Below, in pieces: positions 25,737 to 32,983 of a stretch of 38,939 nt of DNA. A program made the translations under genes and the position numbers. Position 1 is the stretch's first letter. Each line of letters begins with the position of its first letter. The DNA lies in assembly GCA_024641855.1 (NCBI GenBank), contig JAHECG010000016.1, positions 1 to 38,939 of the forward strand. Direction: 5' to 3'. The notes beneath the pieces were generated by a model, which worked only from the letters and a program-made list of their open reading frames with translations, was not told the origin of the DNA and made no database searches. The stretch comes from Betaproteobacteria bacterium (GTDB taxonomy: Bacteria > Pseudomonadota > Gammaproteobacteria > Burkholderiales > Thiobacteraceae).

Positions 25737-25760
25737 TTGCTGCTAATGGCTATTAATTTG

Positions 25761-26216
25761 TCAGGCTTTTGCCTTCGTTGTTCTGCGTAGTCGCGCTAAC
25801 AAACGTCGCGCCAGCTCACCAAACAATTCAGTTTGAGTTGGATGCGGGAAGATGGCTTCGGCCACTTGCGTCAGCGTCATGCCGCCCGATACCATCATCA
25901 CCGCTGCACCGATCAGCGTATCGGTGTGATCCGCCAGGAAGTGAACGCCGATGATTTTCTGCGAGGCTTTATCGGCCACTAGTTTGATCATGCCGTGCGT
26001 TTCGAGAGCGATCATGGCCTTGGCGTCGATGCTCATCGGTATCTTGGCTTCTGCCGCATCGATGCCCTTGGCTTTTGCTTGCGCGACGGAGAGTCCTACG
26101 AAACCGGCTTCCGGACGCGAGAAGGTGACGCCGCAATCCAAGTCCTGATTGTATTTCGCAGCATGGCCGGTGAGATTGTGTGCGGCAACGCGGCCCTGGG
26201 AGGCGGCAATGGGCGA
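25761..26216 (-). pseudogene. 3' fragment of a dihydrolipoamide dehydrogenase (E3) gene
   Basis: The minus strand encodes the last ~148 residues of an E3, nearly identical to the C-terminus of the fused E2-E3 protein at 29983-32973: only two differences in the last 125 residues (E for D before AIFPH, T for A near the end). The dimerisation domain with HPTQTE is complete, but the FAD, disulphide and NAD parts are missing, so it cannot be an enzyme. Homology stops near 26216, after which the frame runs into unrelated sequence and a stop. An internal ATG at 26141 could give a 126-residue peptide, but no good ribosome binding site is obvious. It forms one of two direct repeats bounding an accessory islet. 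Confidence 0.9.
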
Positions 26217-26271
26217 AATTTTTTCGGCTCGGCGTGGCGTGGGATAGCGATCGCGGCCAAACAGCAGCTAA

Positions 26272-27165
26272 TCATCGAGTCATGCTAAAACGGCGCATCG
26301 GCAACATCGATACCGTTACCGCACCAAGCACCAACGCCCCCCCAGCAAGTTGCGCCATGGTTGGTGGCATGCCGACCATCGCACCCACCAACATGGCGGA
26401 TACCGGCACCAGGTTCAGGAAAATCGCTGTGCGTCCCGCGCCGAGTTTCTGAATGCCGATATTCCAGAACAGATAGGCCAGCACCGTGCCGGCGACGACC
26501 ATCACCGCCATGGAAGCGCTGGCTTTCACGCCCAGGGGATGCAAGGGTGCGCCGCTGATGAGGGCTGTGCCCAGCAGGAGTCCGGCGCCCACGGTCATTA
26601 CCCAGGCGGTGTTGCCCATCGGAGCGCCCTGCGGCATGTAACGGCGTCCGAGCACATTGTAAAAAGCCCAGGCCAGGTTGGCGCCCAGCATGAGCAGATC
26701 GCCGTGCGCCATGTGCAAGGTCAGGAGTTTTTCGATATCGCCCTGCGCCACGACGATGGCCACGCCGGCCAGTGCGATGGGTAGCGCAAGCAAGTGACGT
26801 GCGCTTGGCCGTTCGCCCAGCAAGGCGCTGGCCAGCAGCGTGGTCAGCAGCGGGTTGGTCGCCATGATGAGCGCGGCATTGTCAGCACTGGTGTGCTGGA
26901 GCGCGCTGAAGAAAAGCAGGTTGAACGCGGTGATGCCTACACTGCCAAGCAGCAGGTAAGCGCCGGCGTTCTTTCGCAAGAGGCCAGACAAGTCCTCGCG
27001 ACGCGCGCGGGCAAGGACCATCATCAAGGCCGCTCCCAACATGAAGCGCAGCGCCGCGGCCCATAGCGGCGGAACGTCGGCCAGAATCGGCCCCGCCAGC
27101 ACGAAGTTGCTGCCCCAGAAGAAAGCCGAGGCCGTCACGAGCAGGTAAATGGTGTTGGTGTTCAT
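26272..27165 (-). CDS. EamA-family (DMT) transporter
   Basis: 297 residues with about ten hydrophobic segments arranged as two EamA repeats (about 5-140 and 150-288). Readable motifs are ASAFFWGSNFVLAGPIL in repeat 1, SADNAALIMATNPLLTTLLASALLGERP, and ANLAWAFYNVLGRRYM plus GTVLAYLFWNIGIQKLGAGRTAIFLNLVPVSAML in repeat 2. The drug/metabolite exporter superfamily moves small metabolites such as amino acids or nucleosides across the inner membrane; the substrate is not predictable. G+C is clearly higher than in the host genes. It is divergent from a LysR-type gene that probably controls it, with paired TCCATAAC repeats between them. Its 3' end abuts the E3 remnant. Confidence 0.9.
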   Translation of the reverse strand: MNTNTIYLLVTASAFFWGSNFVLAGPILADVPPLWAAALRFMLGAALMMVLARARREDLSGLLRKNAGAYLLLGSVGITAFNLLFFSALQHTSADNAALIMATNPLLTTLLASALLGERPSARHLLALPIALAGVAIVVAQGDIEKLLTLHMAHGDLLMLGANLAWAFYNVLGRRYMPQGAPMGNTAWVMTVGAGLLLGTALISGAPLHPLGVKASASMAVMVVAGTVLAYLFWNIGIQKLGAGRTAIFLNLVPVSAMLVGAMVGMPPTMAQLAGGALVLGAVTVSMLPMRRFSMTR

Positions 27166-27192
27166 GATTTATCCAATCAGAAAAACTATCGT

Positions 27193-27231
27193 TCCATAAC
27201 TCTAAGTGGCTAATAGCTCCATAACAAGCTA
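27193..27231. promoter_or_regulatory. Probable LysR-type operator between divergent genes
   Basis: TCCATAAC occurs twice in direct orientation (27193-27200 and 27218-27225), 25 bases apart. The second copy lies inside an inverted repeat TAGCT-N8-AGCTA (27214-27231). Paired sites in a 98-base spacer between a LysR gene and its divergent neighbour are the usual arrangement for LysR autoregulation and target control. Confidence 0.5.
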
Positions 27232-27263
27232 GACTTTGTTGGTCGAGTGATTAGGAAAACTTA

Positions 27264-28154
27264 ATGGCCCGCCGCTTGCCCCCGCTCAATGCCCTGCGCG
27301 TGTTCGAAACCGCCGCGCGCCAGGGTTCCTTCGCGCGCGCGGCGGAAGAACTGCACGTCACACCCGCCGCCGTCAGCCAGCAGATCAAATCACTGGAAGA
27401 CTATCTGGGCGTCACCTTGTTCAATCGCGGCAAGTCGCTGGAGCTGAGCGAATCGGCCAGAGCGGTGCTGCCGCAAGTGACCGAGGCATTCGATCAGTTG
27501 GAGCGGGCCATGGCCCGCGTGCGCGTCGGCAACGACGGCGGGCCGTTGGTGGTATCGGCGCCGCCGGTATTCGCGGCGCGCTGGCTGATTCCGCGGCTGG
27601 ACGATTTTCATGCGCAGCATGCCGAGGTGGAACTGCGCCTGATGGCGACGCGACGGCTGGTGGATTTCACGCTGGAGGATGTCGACGTCGCCATTCGTTT
27701 CGGCGCTGGCGGCTATCCCGGCCTGCGTGCCGAACGGCTGATGACGGAGTCCATCGTCGTCGTGGCCGCGCCCAAGCTCGCGGTGAAAATCAAAAAGCCG
27801 GCAGACCTGCTGCGCTGCAATCTGCTCGAAGACCGATGGCACGTGGGCGACGGCAAGTTCCCGGACTGGGACACTCTGCTCGCCACGCTGGGCATCAATG
27901 GCAAAACCCCGCCGCGCATTCAGGCCTTCAGCGACGCCAGCCTGGCGATACAAGCTGCCGTCTCCGGCCTCGGCGTGACCCTGGCCTGGAATAGCCTGGT
28001 GATGGACGATGTGAAGGCTGGGCATCTGGTGCGCGTATTGGACCATGCGATTCCCACCATGTTGGGCTACCACCTGGTGGTGCCGGAAAATAGAGCGGCT
28101 CTGGGTAAGGTGCAGGTGTTTCGGGAGTGGTTGATGGAGCGGGTGACAGAATAA
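27264..28154 (+). CDS. LysR-family transcriptional regulator (GcvA-like)
   Basis: 296 residues. The N-terminal winged helix (about 4-64) has ALRVFETAARQGSFARAAEELHVTPAAVSQQIKSLEDYLGVTLF. The effector domain (about 90-292) has PPVFAARWLIPRLDDF, DVDVAIRFGAGGYPGL and AVSGLGVTLAW, the pattern of the GcvA/AmpR subgroup. GC-rich codon use matches the divergent EamA gene, so the two probably arrived together as a regulator-exporter pair. It likely binds the paired repeats in the spacer and responds to the transporter's substrate. It ends 62 bases before the CcdAB pair. Confidence 0.92.
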   Translation: MARRLPPLNALRVFETAARQGSFARAAEELHVTPAAVSQQIKSLEDYLGVTLFNRGKSLELSESARAVLPQVTEAFDQLERAMARVRVGNDGGPLVVSAPPVFAARWLIPRLDDFHAQHAEVELRLMATRRLVDFTLEDVDVAIRFGAGGYPGLRAERLMTESIVVVAAPKLAVKIKKPADLLRCNLLEDRWHVGDGKFPDWDTLLATLGINGKTPPRIQAFSDASLAIQAAVSGLGVTLAWNSLVMDDVKAGHLVRVLDHAIPTMLGYHLVVPENRAALGKVQVFREWLMERVTE

Positions 28155-28184
28155 GGATAGGTTCCAATATTGCCTGAGTCATGT

Positions 28185-28205
28185 AATGCGCATACCATGC
28201 GCATT
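28185..28205. promoter_or_regulatory. Perfect palindromic operator of ccdAB
   Basis: AATGCGCAT (28185-28193), a 3-base spacer, then ATGCGCATT (28197-28205): a perfect 9-bp inverted repeat whose core ATGCGCAT is itself palindromic. It ends just before GGAGG (28206-28210) and the ccdA ATG (28217). Antitoxins of this class, with an N-terminal ribbon-helix-helix, bind such sites to repress their own operon. Confidence 0.7.
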
Positions 28206-28216
28206 GGAGGTGGTAC

Positions 28217-28468
28217 ATGAAAATCACTTATGACCCTGACGCGCGCAAGCGCCCCGTCAATCTGACGCTCAACGAAGACCTGGTCCTCAAGGCCCGCGCC
28301 TTGACCGGTAACCTGTCTGGCGCGGTGGAACAGTTGCTCAAGGAGTTCGTGGAACGCACCGAGCAGGCGCGGCTGGCCGAAGCGCGCGCCTTGCAAACCA
28401 CAATTGCCACCTGGAATGAATTTGGCGACAAGTCCGGCTCATTCGCAGACGAGTATTCCACGCTCTGA
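28217..28468 (+). CDS. ccdA: CcdA-like antitoxin
   Basis: 83 residues. The N-terminal part, KRPVNLTLNEDLVLKARALTGNLSGAVEQLLKEFV, reads as a ribbon-helix-helix DNA-binding domain. The C-terminal part is polar and probably disordered until it wraps the toxin, ending WNEFGDKSGSFADEYSTL; the related F-plasmid CcdA also ends in an acidic/aromatic tail containing NGSFAD. It neutralises the gyrase poison encoded by the next gene and represses the operon with it. GGAGG stands six bases before the ATG. The stop shares a base with the ccdB start, giving strict coupling. Confidence 0.9.
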   Translation: MKITYDPDARKRPVNLTLNEDLVLKARALTGNLSGAVEQLLKEFVERTEQARLAEARALQTTIATWNEFGDKSGSFADEYSTL

Positions 28469-28788
28469 TGGCCCAATTCGACGTTCATCGCAATACCGGC
28501 AAGCACCGGGACGATATCCCGTATGTGCTGGCCGTCCAATCGGCGATTTTCGATGTCTATCGTAGAAGGGTGGTGGTGCCGCTGGTGCGCAAAACCGCGC
28601 TCGCCGCCATTGCCGACCATCGTTTCAACCCCAGCTTCAAGATTGAGCGTGTCGAGGTCGTCTTGCATCCTCTGGAAATTGTTTCCATTCCAAACGACAA
28701 ATTGGGTGAGTTCGTGAAGTCGCTGGCCAACGAGGGTGATCGCATCACGGACGCGCTCGATGTGATGCTGAGCCGCGTGTGGGGGTAA
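28468..28788 (+). CDS. ccdB: CcdB-like gyrase-poison toxin
   Basis: 106 residues, close to the 101 of F-plasmid CcdB. Family landmarks are in order: an N-terminal QFDVHRNTGKHRDDIPYVL strand, VQSAIFDVYRRRVVVPL (like QSDIIDTPGRRMVIPL), EIVSIPNDKLGEFV, and a C-terminal helix DRITDALDVMLSRVWG. The terminal Trp-Gly, needed in CcdB for trapping DNA gyrase, is kept, but the last Ile of the classical WGI end is absent. Chromosomal homologues often differ here, so activity is uncertain. It is translated from an ATG overlapping the ccdA stop. As part of the islet it may act as an addiction module. Confidence 0.9.
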   Translation: MAQFDVHRNTGKHRDDIPYVLAVQSAIFDVYRRRVVVPLVRKTALAAIADHRFNPSFKIERVEVVLHPLEIVSIPNDKLGEFVKSLANEGDRITDALDVMLSRVWG

Positions 28789-28955
28789 TCATTCGGATCT
28801 ATCAGGCTTGCTCGATTGATTGAAACAACATTTGAAGCTGGTGGAGTAAGGGCGGTGGGCTTGATTGTTGCTAAATGCTTCAATGCAAGACTTGTCCCCG
28901 GCGCCTTTAAACTTCTCAGCATGTTTTATGCTTAGGCTAAGCGAGGCGTTAATCG

Positions 28956-29849
28956 ATGAAACCAACTCCGCCCGATGACAAGTTAGCCATGATTTTTTCA
29001 TCCAATGGTGTGGTTACTCATGAGCCAATATCTCGCCGTCCACCTGATGTGGTTCAGTTCCCGTCGGATGATTTGAGTGATCTAGGAAAAGCTCAGTTTA
29101 AGGCAGTCGGAGTTTGCATTTATTGTGGAGCTACGGATGATCTCGATAGGGAGCACATCATTCCGTTTGGGCTTAACGGAACTGCTGTTCTTCATGAGGC
29201 GTCCTGTAAGGAGTGCGCCAAAATCACTAGCCACTTTGAAATGCAGGTTCTTCGTGGGGCAATGCGCGATGTCCGGGTTCTTCGCAGATTGAGATCACGA
29301 AAGAAGCATACAGGCGTACAACGCGTCCAGCGTTTACGAATGCGGCGTAACGGTATCATTGAGACTGTGGAACTGCCGCTTGAAGACTATCCAGTTCTGC
29401 TTCACTTTCCCACTTTTACATTGCCTGGTGTTCTTTCAGGATACGATGGAACTGGAATTCAGATGACCGGCGTCGCCACATTGCAATTTGGGCCGCTTCC
29501 ACAAGCTGTTGGAAAGAAGTTAGGTGCACAGGAGATTATGTTGGATGCGCAACCAGATCACCCGATTTCATTCGCTAGAATGATTGGTAAGATTGGCTAT
29601 GCCATGGCGGTCGCCCATGAGGTTGTTAAGGTCACGGAACGCCGACCAGAGATCGTTGCATCTTTACTGAATGAAGTTGACGAAATCGGGCGGTGGGTCG
29701 GAACGGTGCCGGGCCCTTTTCGAAAATATTCGGACGGAACGCTACATCGAGTTGCTATTCAACAGGAAGCGAACACCGGACTAGTGGCCGTAGAGATACA
29801 GTTGTTTGCGGATTCCGGGGCACCTACATATCTTGTGATTCTTCGATAG
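28956..29849 (+). CDS. HNH-type zinc-binding protein, possible endonuclease
   Basis: 297 residues. After a polar N-terminus, residues 54-96 form a classic HNH_5-like site: CIYCG (Cys54, Cys57), DREHIIPFGLNG (His67, Asn74), CKEC (Cys84, Cys87) then ITSHFE. This is the zinc-stabilised beta-beta-alpha-metal layout of HNH nucleases. The rest contains a basic segment (LRRLRSRKK), then a domain of about 190 residues that I do not recognise. Cleavage of DNA is likely from the motif but unproven; a third catalytic residue cannot be confirmed. GAGG lies nine bases upstream. It has lower G+C than the transporter/LysR genes, hinting at separate origin, and it lies directly before the right repeat of the islet. 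Confidence 0.65.
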   Translation: MKPTPPDDKLAMIFSSNGVVTHEPISRRPPDVVQFPSDDLSDLGKAQFKAVGVCIYCGATDDLDREHIIPFGLNGTAVLHEASCKECAKITSHFEMQVLRGAMRDVRVLRRLRSRKKHTGVQRVQRLRMRRNGIIETVELPLEDYPVLLHFPTFTLPGVLSGYDGTGIQMTGVATLQFGPLPQAVGKKLGAQEIMLDAQPDHPISFARMIGKIGYAMAVAHEVVKVTERRPEIVASLLNEVDEIGRWVGTVPGPFRKYSDGTLHRVAIQQEANTGLVAVEIQLFADSGAPTYLVILR

Positions 29850-29941
29850 GTTAAGAATTTTGTCTAATGTATGGGATTTTGTTTTTGTTGAGTCAATTTT
29901 GTTGTTTGCTCATCAGGCACCAAGTTGCTTCGAGGCACACA

Positions 29942-29976
29942 AATAAAAACGGCGGGGATCACCCGCCGTTTTTATT
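29942..29976. terminator. Strong terminator of the pyruvate dehydrogenase operon
   Basis: Perfect 15-bp stem AATAAAAACGGCGGG (29942-29956) and CCCGCCGTTTTTATT (29962-29976) with a 5-base loop, seven bases beyond the E2-E3 stop codon. It also faces the HNH gene. The hairpin differs in core sequence from that beside the E3 remnant. Confidence 0.9.
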
Positions 29977-29982
29977 ATCGCA

Positions 29983-30438
29983 TCAGGCTTTCGCCTTCGC
30001 TGTCCTTCGTAACCGTGCCAGCAAGCGTCGCGCCAATTCACCAAACAATTCGGTTTGGGTTGGATGCGGGAAGATCGCATCGGCAACCTGGGTCAGCGTC
30101 ATGCCACCTGAGACCATCATCACGGCTGCACCGATCAGCGTATCGGTGTGATCCGCCAGGAAGTGAACGCCGATGATTTTCTGCGAGGCTTTATCGGCCA
30201 CCAGTTTGATCATGCCGTGCGTTTCGAGAGCGATCATGGCTTTGGCGTCGATGCTCATTGGGATCTTGGCTTCTGCCGCATCGATGCCCTTGGCTTTTGC
30301 TTGCGCGACGGAAAGTCCGACGAAGCCGGCTTCCGGGCGCGAGAAGGTGACGCCGCAATCCAAGTCCTGATTGTATTTCGCAGCATGGCCGGTGAGATTG
30401 TGTGCGGCAACACGGCCTTGTGTCGCGGCAGTGTGCGC
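29983..30438. repeat. Right copy of the direct repeat (3' end of the E2-E3 gene)
   Basis: Matches 25761-26216 without gaps at an offset of 4222 bases. About 23 mismatches fall in the first ~140 bases and only about ten in the next ~300, including an identical run of about 80 bases. Almost all are synonymous. This copy is the one in frame with the working gene. Confidence 0.9.
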
Positions 30439-32973
30439 CAGCATGTAGCCGCCGACCACGTCGCCCACGGCGAAGATGTGCGGGGTGCTGGTGCGGCCTG
30501 CGGCATCGGCCTTGATCGCCGCGCCATCGAGCGCTACGTTGGCTTTGTCCAAATTCAGCTTGCTGGTATCTGGGCGTTTGCCGGTGGCCATCAACACGTA
30601 GTCGCAGGCGTACTCATTGGCTTTGCCTTCGGCATCGCTGTACTTGATCAGCATCTTGCCTGGTTTGCCGGAGATTTCGCTGATCTTGGCTGAAGCGACC
30701 ACTGGGAATTCAGCGGTGAGAATACCGGTGAGTTGTTTGGCGATTTCCTCTTCGATCTCGGCCAGGATGCGATCTTTAGCTTCGAGCATGAGGATGTCCG
30801 CGCCGAAGTCTTTCCAGATTTGCGCCATCTCCACGCCGATCACGCCGCCGCCGATGATGCCGAGTTTCTTTGGTGGCTTGGCCAAATCCCATACGGTGTC
30901 GGAGGTGATGACGCCGCCGGTTTTTAAGCCCTCATGCGCGCCGGGAATTGGCGGAACGAAAGGTGGAGCACCGGTAGCAATCACGGCTGCGCCGAAGGTG
31001 ATTTTATAAGCATCACCAGTCGCGGGTTTGATCTCGGCCGTGTGTGCGTCGATGAAAGAAGCAAAGCCTTCGCGCACGTCAATCTTCACACCTTTGTCGG
31101 TTTTTAGTGCGAGTTCGCCGCGGGTTTGCAGAATATTCTTGCGGTGTGCTTCAAGCGTTTCCCACGCCATCTTCGGCTTGTCGGTGCCAGTAACACCTTT
31201 GGCTGCATCATGTGCACGGTCGCGGATGATGTCGGCGGCGTGGCGCCAAGCTTTAGACGGGATGCAACCACGCCACAAACATTCGCCGCCGGGGAAGGGC
31301 GCGTTGTTGACCATCACGACTTTCACGCCATGATCGGCCAAGTCGCGGGCGCAATCTTCGCCACCAGGGCCGCCACCGATGACCAGTACTTGCGTATCCC
31401 AGTTGCCTTCGGGAATTGGGGATGTCGGTGCCGTCGCTTCTGCACCCGCCATCCAGTTTTCCGGATTTTCGATCGCAGTTTTCAGATCGACCAAATAACC
31501 GGCAACGTCCGCACCATTCAATACGCGATGATCGGCGGTGATGGTGAAGGGTGTGCCTAAGGGCGTATTGGCGGCAATCGCCAGAATCGCCGCGATGCCC
31601 GGGGTGGGAATGGCGGTGAAATGGGTGATGCCGAACATGCCCATATTGGAAATGGTGAAGGTCGGATTGGAAAACTCTTTGGGTGCCAATTTGCGCACGC
31701 GGGCGCGTGGCACCAAGTCATTCCAAGATTCTTGCAGCGATTCCAGGCTGCGCGATTCGGTGTTAGTGAGAATAGGTACGACCAAGCCACCATCGTCGCT
31801 CTTCACGGCTAAGCCGATATCGTGATTGGCGCGCTCGATCAGCTTGTCGATTGGTTGATAAGCCCAGTTCATGCGTGGATAGTTTTGCATCGCGACTGAA
31901 CAGGCTTTGGCAATGGCCACCGTCACCGACACTTTGCGCGCTTTAGCGGCCGCAGTGAGTTTGCCGGTGTCGATATTCATCGTGGCGGTAAAGGTCGGCA
32001 GGGTGAGCGAAGCCGCCATCGTGTGCGACACAGCTTTTTCCATCGACGTCATGTTGCGGCCTTCGCCCGGCACATCGACCTGCGGCAAGCTGTGCGCGAC
32101 TTCTTTCATCGAGGGGCGTGCGCGCTGTACGTCGGCGGCGGTGATGACACCTTCCGGTCCGCTGCCAGCGACAGAGCTGATTTCCACACCCAAGGCACCG
32201 GCCACTTTACGCGCGTAGGGCGAAGCCTTGCGACCAGCGGGGCGGGGAACAGGTTTGGCGTTAGCTGCAACAGCGGGGGCTACAGCAGATTTAGATGGTG
32301 ATGCGGGCGCAGTTTTGGTTGCGGGCGCCGGGGCTTTCGCGCTGGCCTGCCCCATGTGATGCACATCGGTGACTTTGTGATCGGCGGTAATAATAACCGC
32401 AGTGTCGATGACTTTGCTGGCATCGTTGACGATGAAGGCCATCGGGTGGCCGACTTCGATGGTGCTGCCAACATCGGCCATCGGTCCGGAGAGGAAGCCT
32501 TCATGAAACACTTCCACATCCATAATGGCTTTGTCGGTTTCGACCGTGGCGACGATGTCGCCGCGCTTGATGGTGTCGCCGATATTCTTTTCCCAAGTGA
32601 CCACAATGCCTTCGGTCATGGTGTCTGAGAGTTGCGGCATGACGACCGATACGCCGGCGTGATGCGGGATCATTTCCGACGGGGCTTGTTCGGTAACGAC
32701 TTCACCGGCCTCAATGGCGAGATCGCCTTGCGTGTCGGTGATATAGCCAAGTGCAGCACCTACGGCGACCGTTGCGCCAACATCGGCGAGCGGGCCAGCG
32801 AGGTAACCGGCCTTGAAAACTTCCACGTCCATGATGGCTTTGTCGGTTTCGACCGTGGCCACGATGTCGCCGCGTTCAACGCGATCGCCAGCTTGTTTTT
32901 CCCAGGTCACCAAGACGCCTTCGGTCATGGTGTCGGAGAGTTGCGGCATGGTGATTACAAAATGTGATGACAT
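29983..32973 (-). CDS. Fused dihydrolipoamide acyltransferase-dihydrolipoamide dehydrogenase (E2-E3)
   Basis: 996 residues in one open frame. Order: lipoyl domain 1 (4-80, ETDKA with lipoyl Lys45); lipoyl domain 2 (108-183, Lys148); an Ala/Pro/Lys linker; a peripheral-subunit-binding domain (247-285, ASPYARKVAGALGVEISSV); the E2 catalytic core (305-507) with ITADHRVLNG, His482, where the usual Asp of HxxxDG is Asn486; then a full E3 (526-985). The E3 part has GGGPGG (533-538), the redox pair Cys565/Cys570 in GGECLWRGCIPSKA, GIIGGGVIGVE (705-715), FAVGDVVGG, and the active His970-Glu975 (HPTQTE). The protein passes acyl groups to CoA and reoxidises lipoamide with NAD. It follows E1 beta after 79 bases. 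Separate E2 and E3 genes are the norm; such a fusion is unusual. Confidence 0.93.
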   Translation of the reverse strand: MSSHFVITMPQLSDTMTEGVLVTWEKQAGDRVERGDIVATVETDKAIMDVEVFKAGYLAGPLADVGATVAVGAALGYITDTQGDLAIEAGEVVTEQAPSEMIPHHAGVSVVMPQLSDTMTEGIVVTWEKNIGDTIKRGDIVATVETDKAIMDVEVFHEGFLSGPMADVGSTIEVGHPMAFIVNDASKVIDTAVIITADHKVTDVHHMGQASAKAPAPATKTAPASPSKSAVAPAVAANAKPVPRPAGRKASPYARKVAGALGVEISSVAGSGPEGVITAADVQRARPSMKEVAHSLPQVDVPGEGRNMTSMEKAVSHTMAASLTLPTFTATMNIDTGKLTAAAKARKVSVTVAIAKACSVAMQNYPRMNWAYQPIDKLIERANHDIGLAVKSDDGGLVVPILTNTESRSLESLQESWNDLVPRARVRKLAPKEFSNPTFTISNMGMFGITHFTAIPTPGIAAILAIAANTPLGTPFTITADHRVLNGADVAGYLVDLKTAIENPENWMAGAEATAPTSPIPEGNWDTQVLVIGGGPGGEDCARDLADHGVKVVMVNNAPFPGGECLWRGCIPSKAWRHAADIIRDRAHDAAKGVTGTDKPKMAWETLEAHRKNILQTRGELALKTDKGVKIDVREGFASFIDAHTAEIKPATGDAYKITFGAAVIATGAPPFVPPIPGAHEGLKTGGVITSDTVWDLAKPPKKLGIIGGGVIGVEMAQIWKDFGADILMLEAKDRILAEIEEEIAKQLTGILTAEFPVVASAKISEISGKPGKMLIKYSDAEGKANEYACDYVLMATGKRPDTSKLNLDKANVALDGAAIKADAAGRTSTPHIFAVGDVVGGYMLAHTAATQGRVAAHNLTGHAAKYNQDLDCGVTFSRPEAGFVGLSVAQAKAKGIDAAEAKIPMSIDAKAMIALETHGMIKLVADKASQKIIGVHFLADHTDTLIGAAVMMVSGGMTLTQVADAIFPHPTQTELFGELARRLLARLRRTAKAKA
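32511..32955. repeat. Duplicated lipoyl-domain DNA (309-base offset)
   Basis: The DNA encoding the lipoyl-Lys regions of the two lipoyl domains is nearly the same: 32511-32646 against 32820-32955, including a run around GGCTTTGTCGGTTTCGACCG and the block encoding MPQLSDTMTEG. The offset of 309 bases equals 103 codons. This points to tandem duplication with continued gene conversion. Confidence 0.8.
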
Positions 32974-32983
32974 GTTAGTACCC

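Larger units (their letters stand above)
26217..29941. other. Accessory islet between two copies of the E3 3' end
   Basis: About 3.7 kb holding an EamA transporter, a LysR regulator, CcdAB and an HNH-type protein, bounded by direct repeats (25761-26216 and 29983-30438). Sampled lines in the transporter and LysR genes are about 63% G+C against about 50-55% in surrounding genes, and the HNH gene is about 45-53%, so the content has at least two sources. No integrase, transposase or tRNA site is visible. The content interrupts what would otherwise be the normal end of the pyruvate dehydrogenase operon. Confidence 0.7.

Noticed and set aside
25761-26141. 126-residue frame as an independent protein
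   Set aside because: It is the end of an E3 dimerisation domain, lacks all cofactor sites and has no evident ribosome binding site; a gene remnant is the better reading.
26217-29941. Classical integrative element, prophage or IS-borne transposon
   Set aside because: No integrase, recombinase or transposase, no terminal inverted repeats, and no tRNA target are visible; only the E3 direct repeats support insertion.
29905-29990. CATCAGGC repeated near 29910 and at the E2-E3 stop as an attachment-site core
   Set aside because: Eight bases within 75 bases of each other can arise by chance, and the same word is not present at the left border of the islet.
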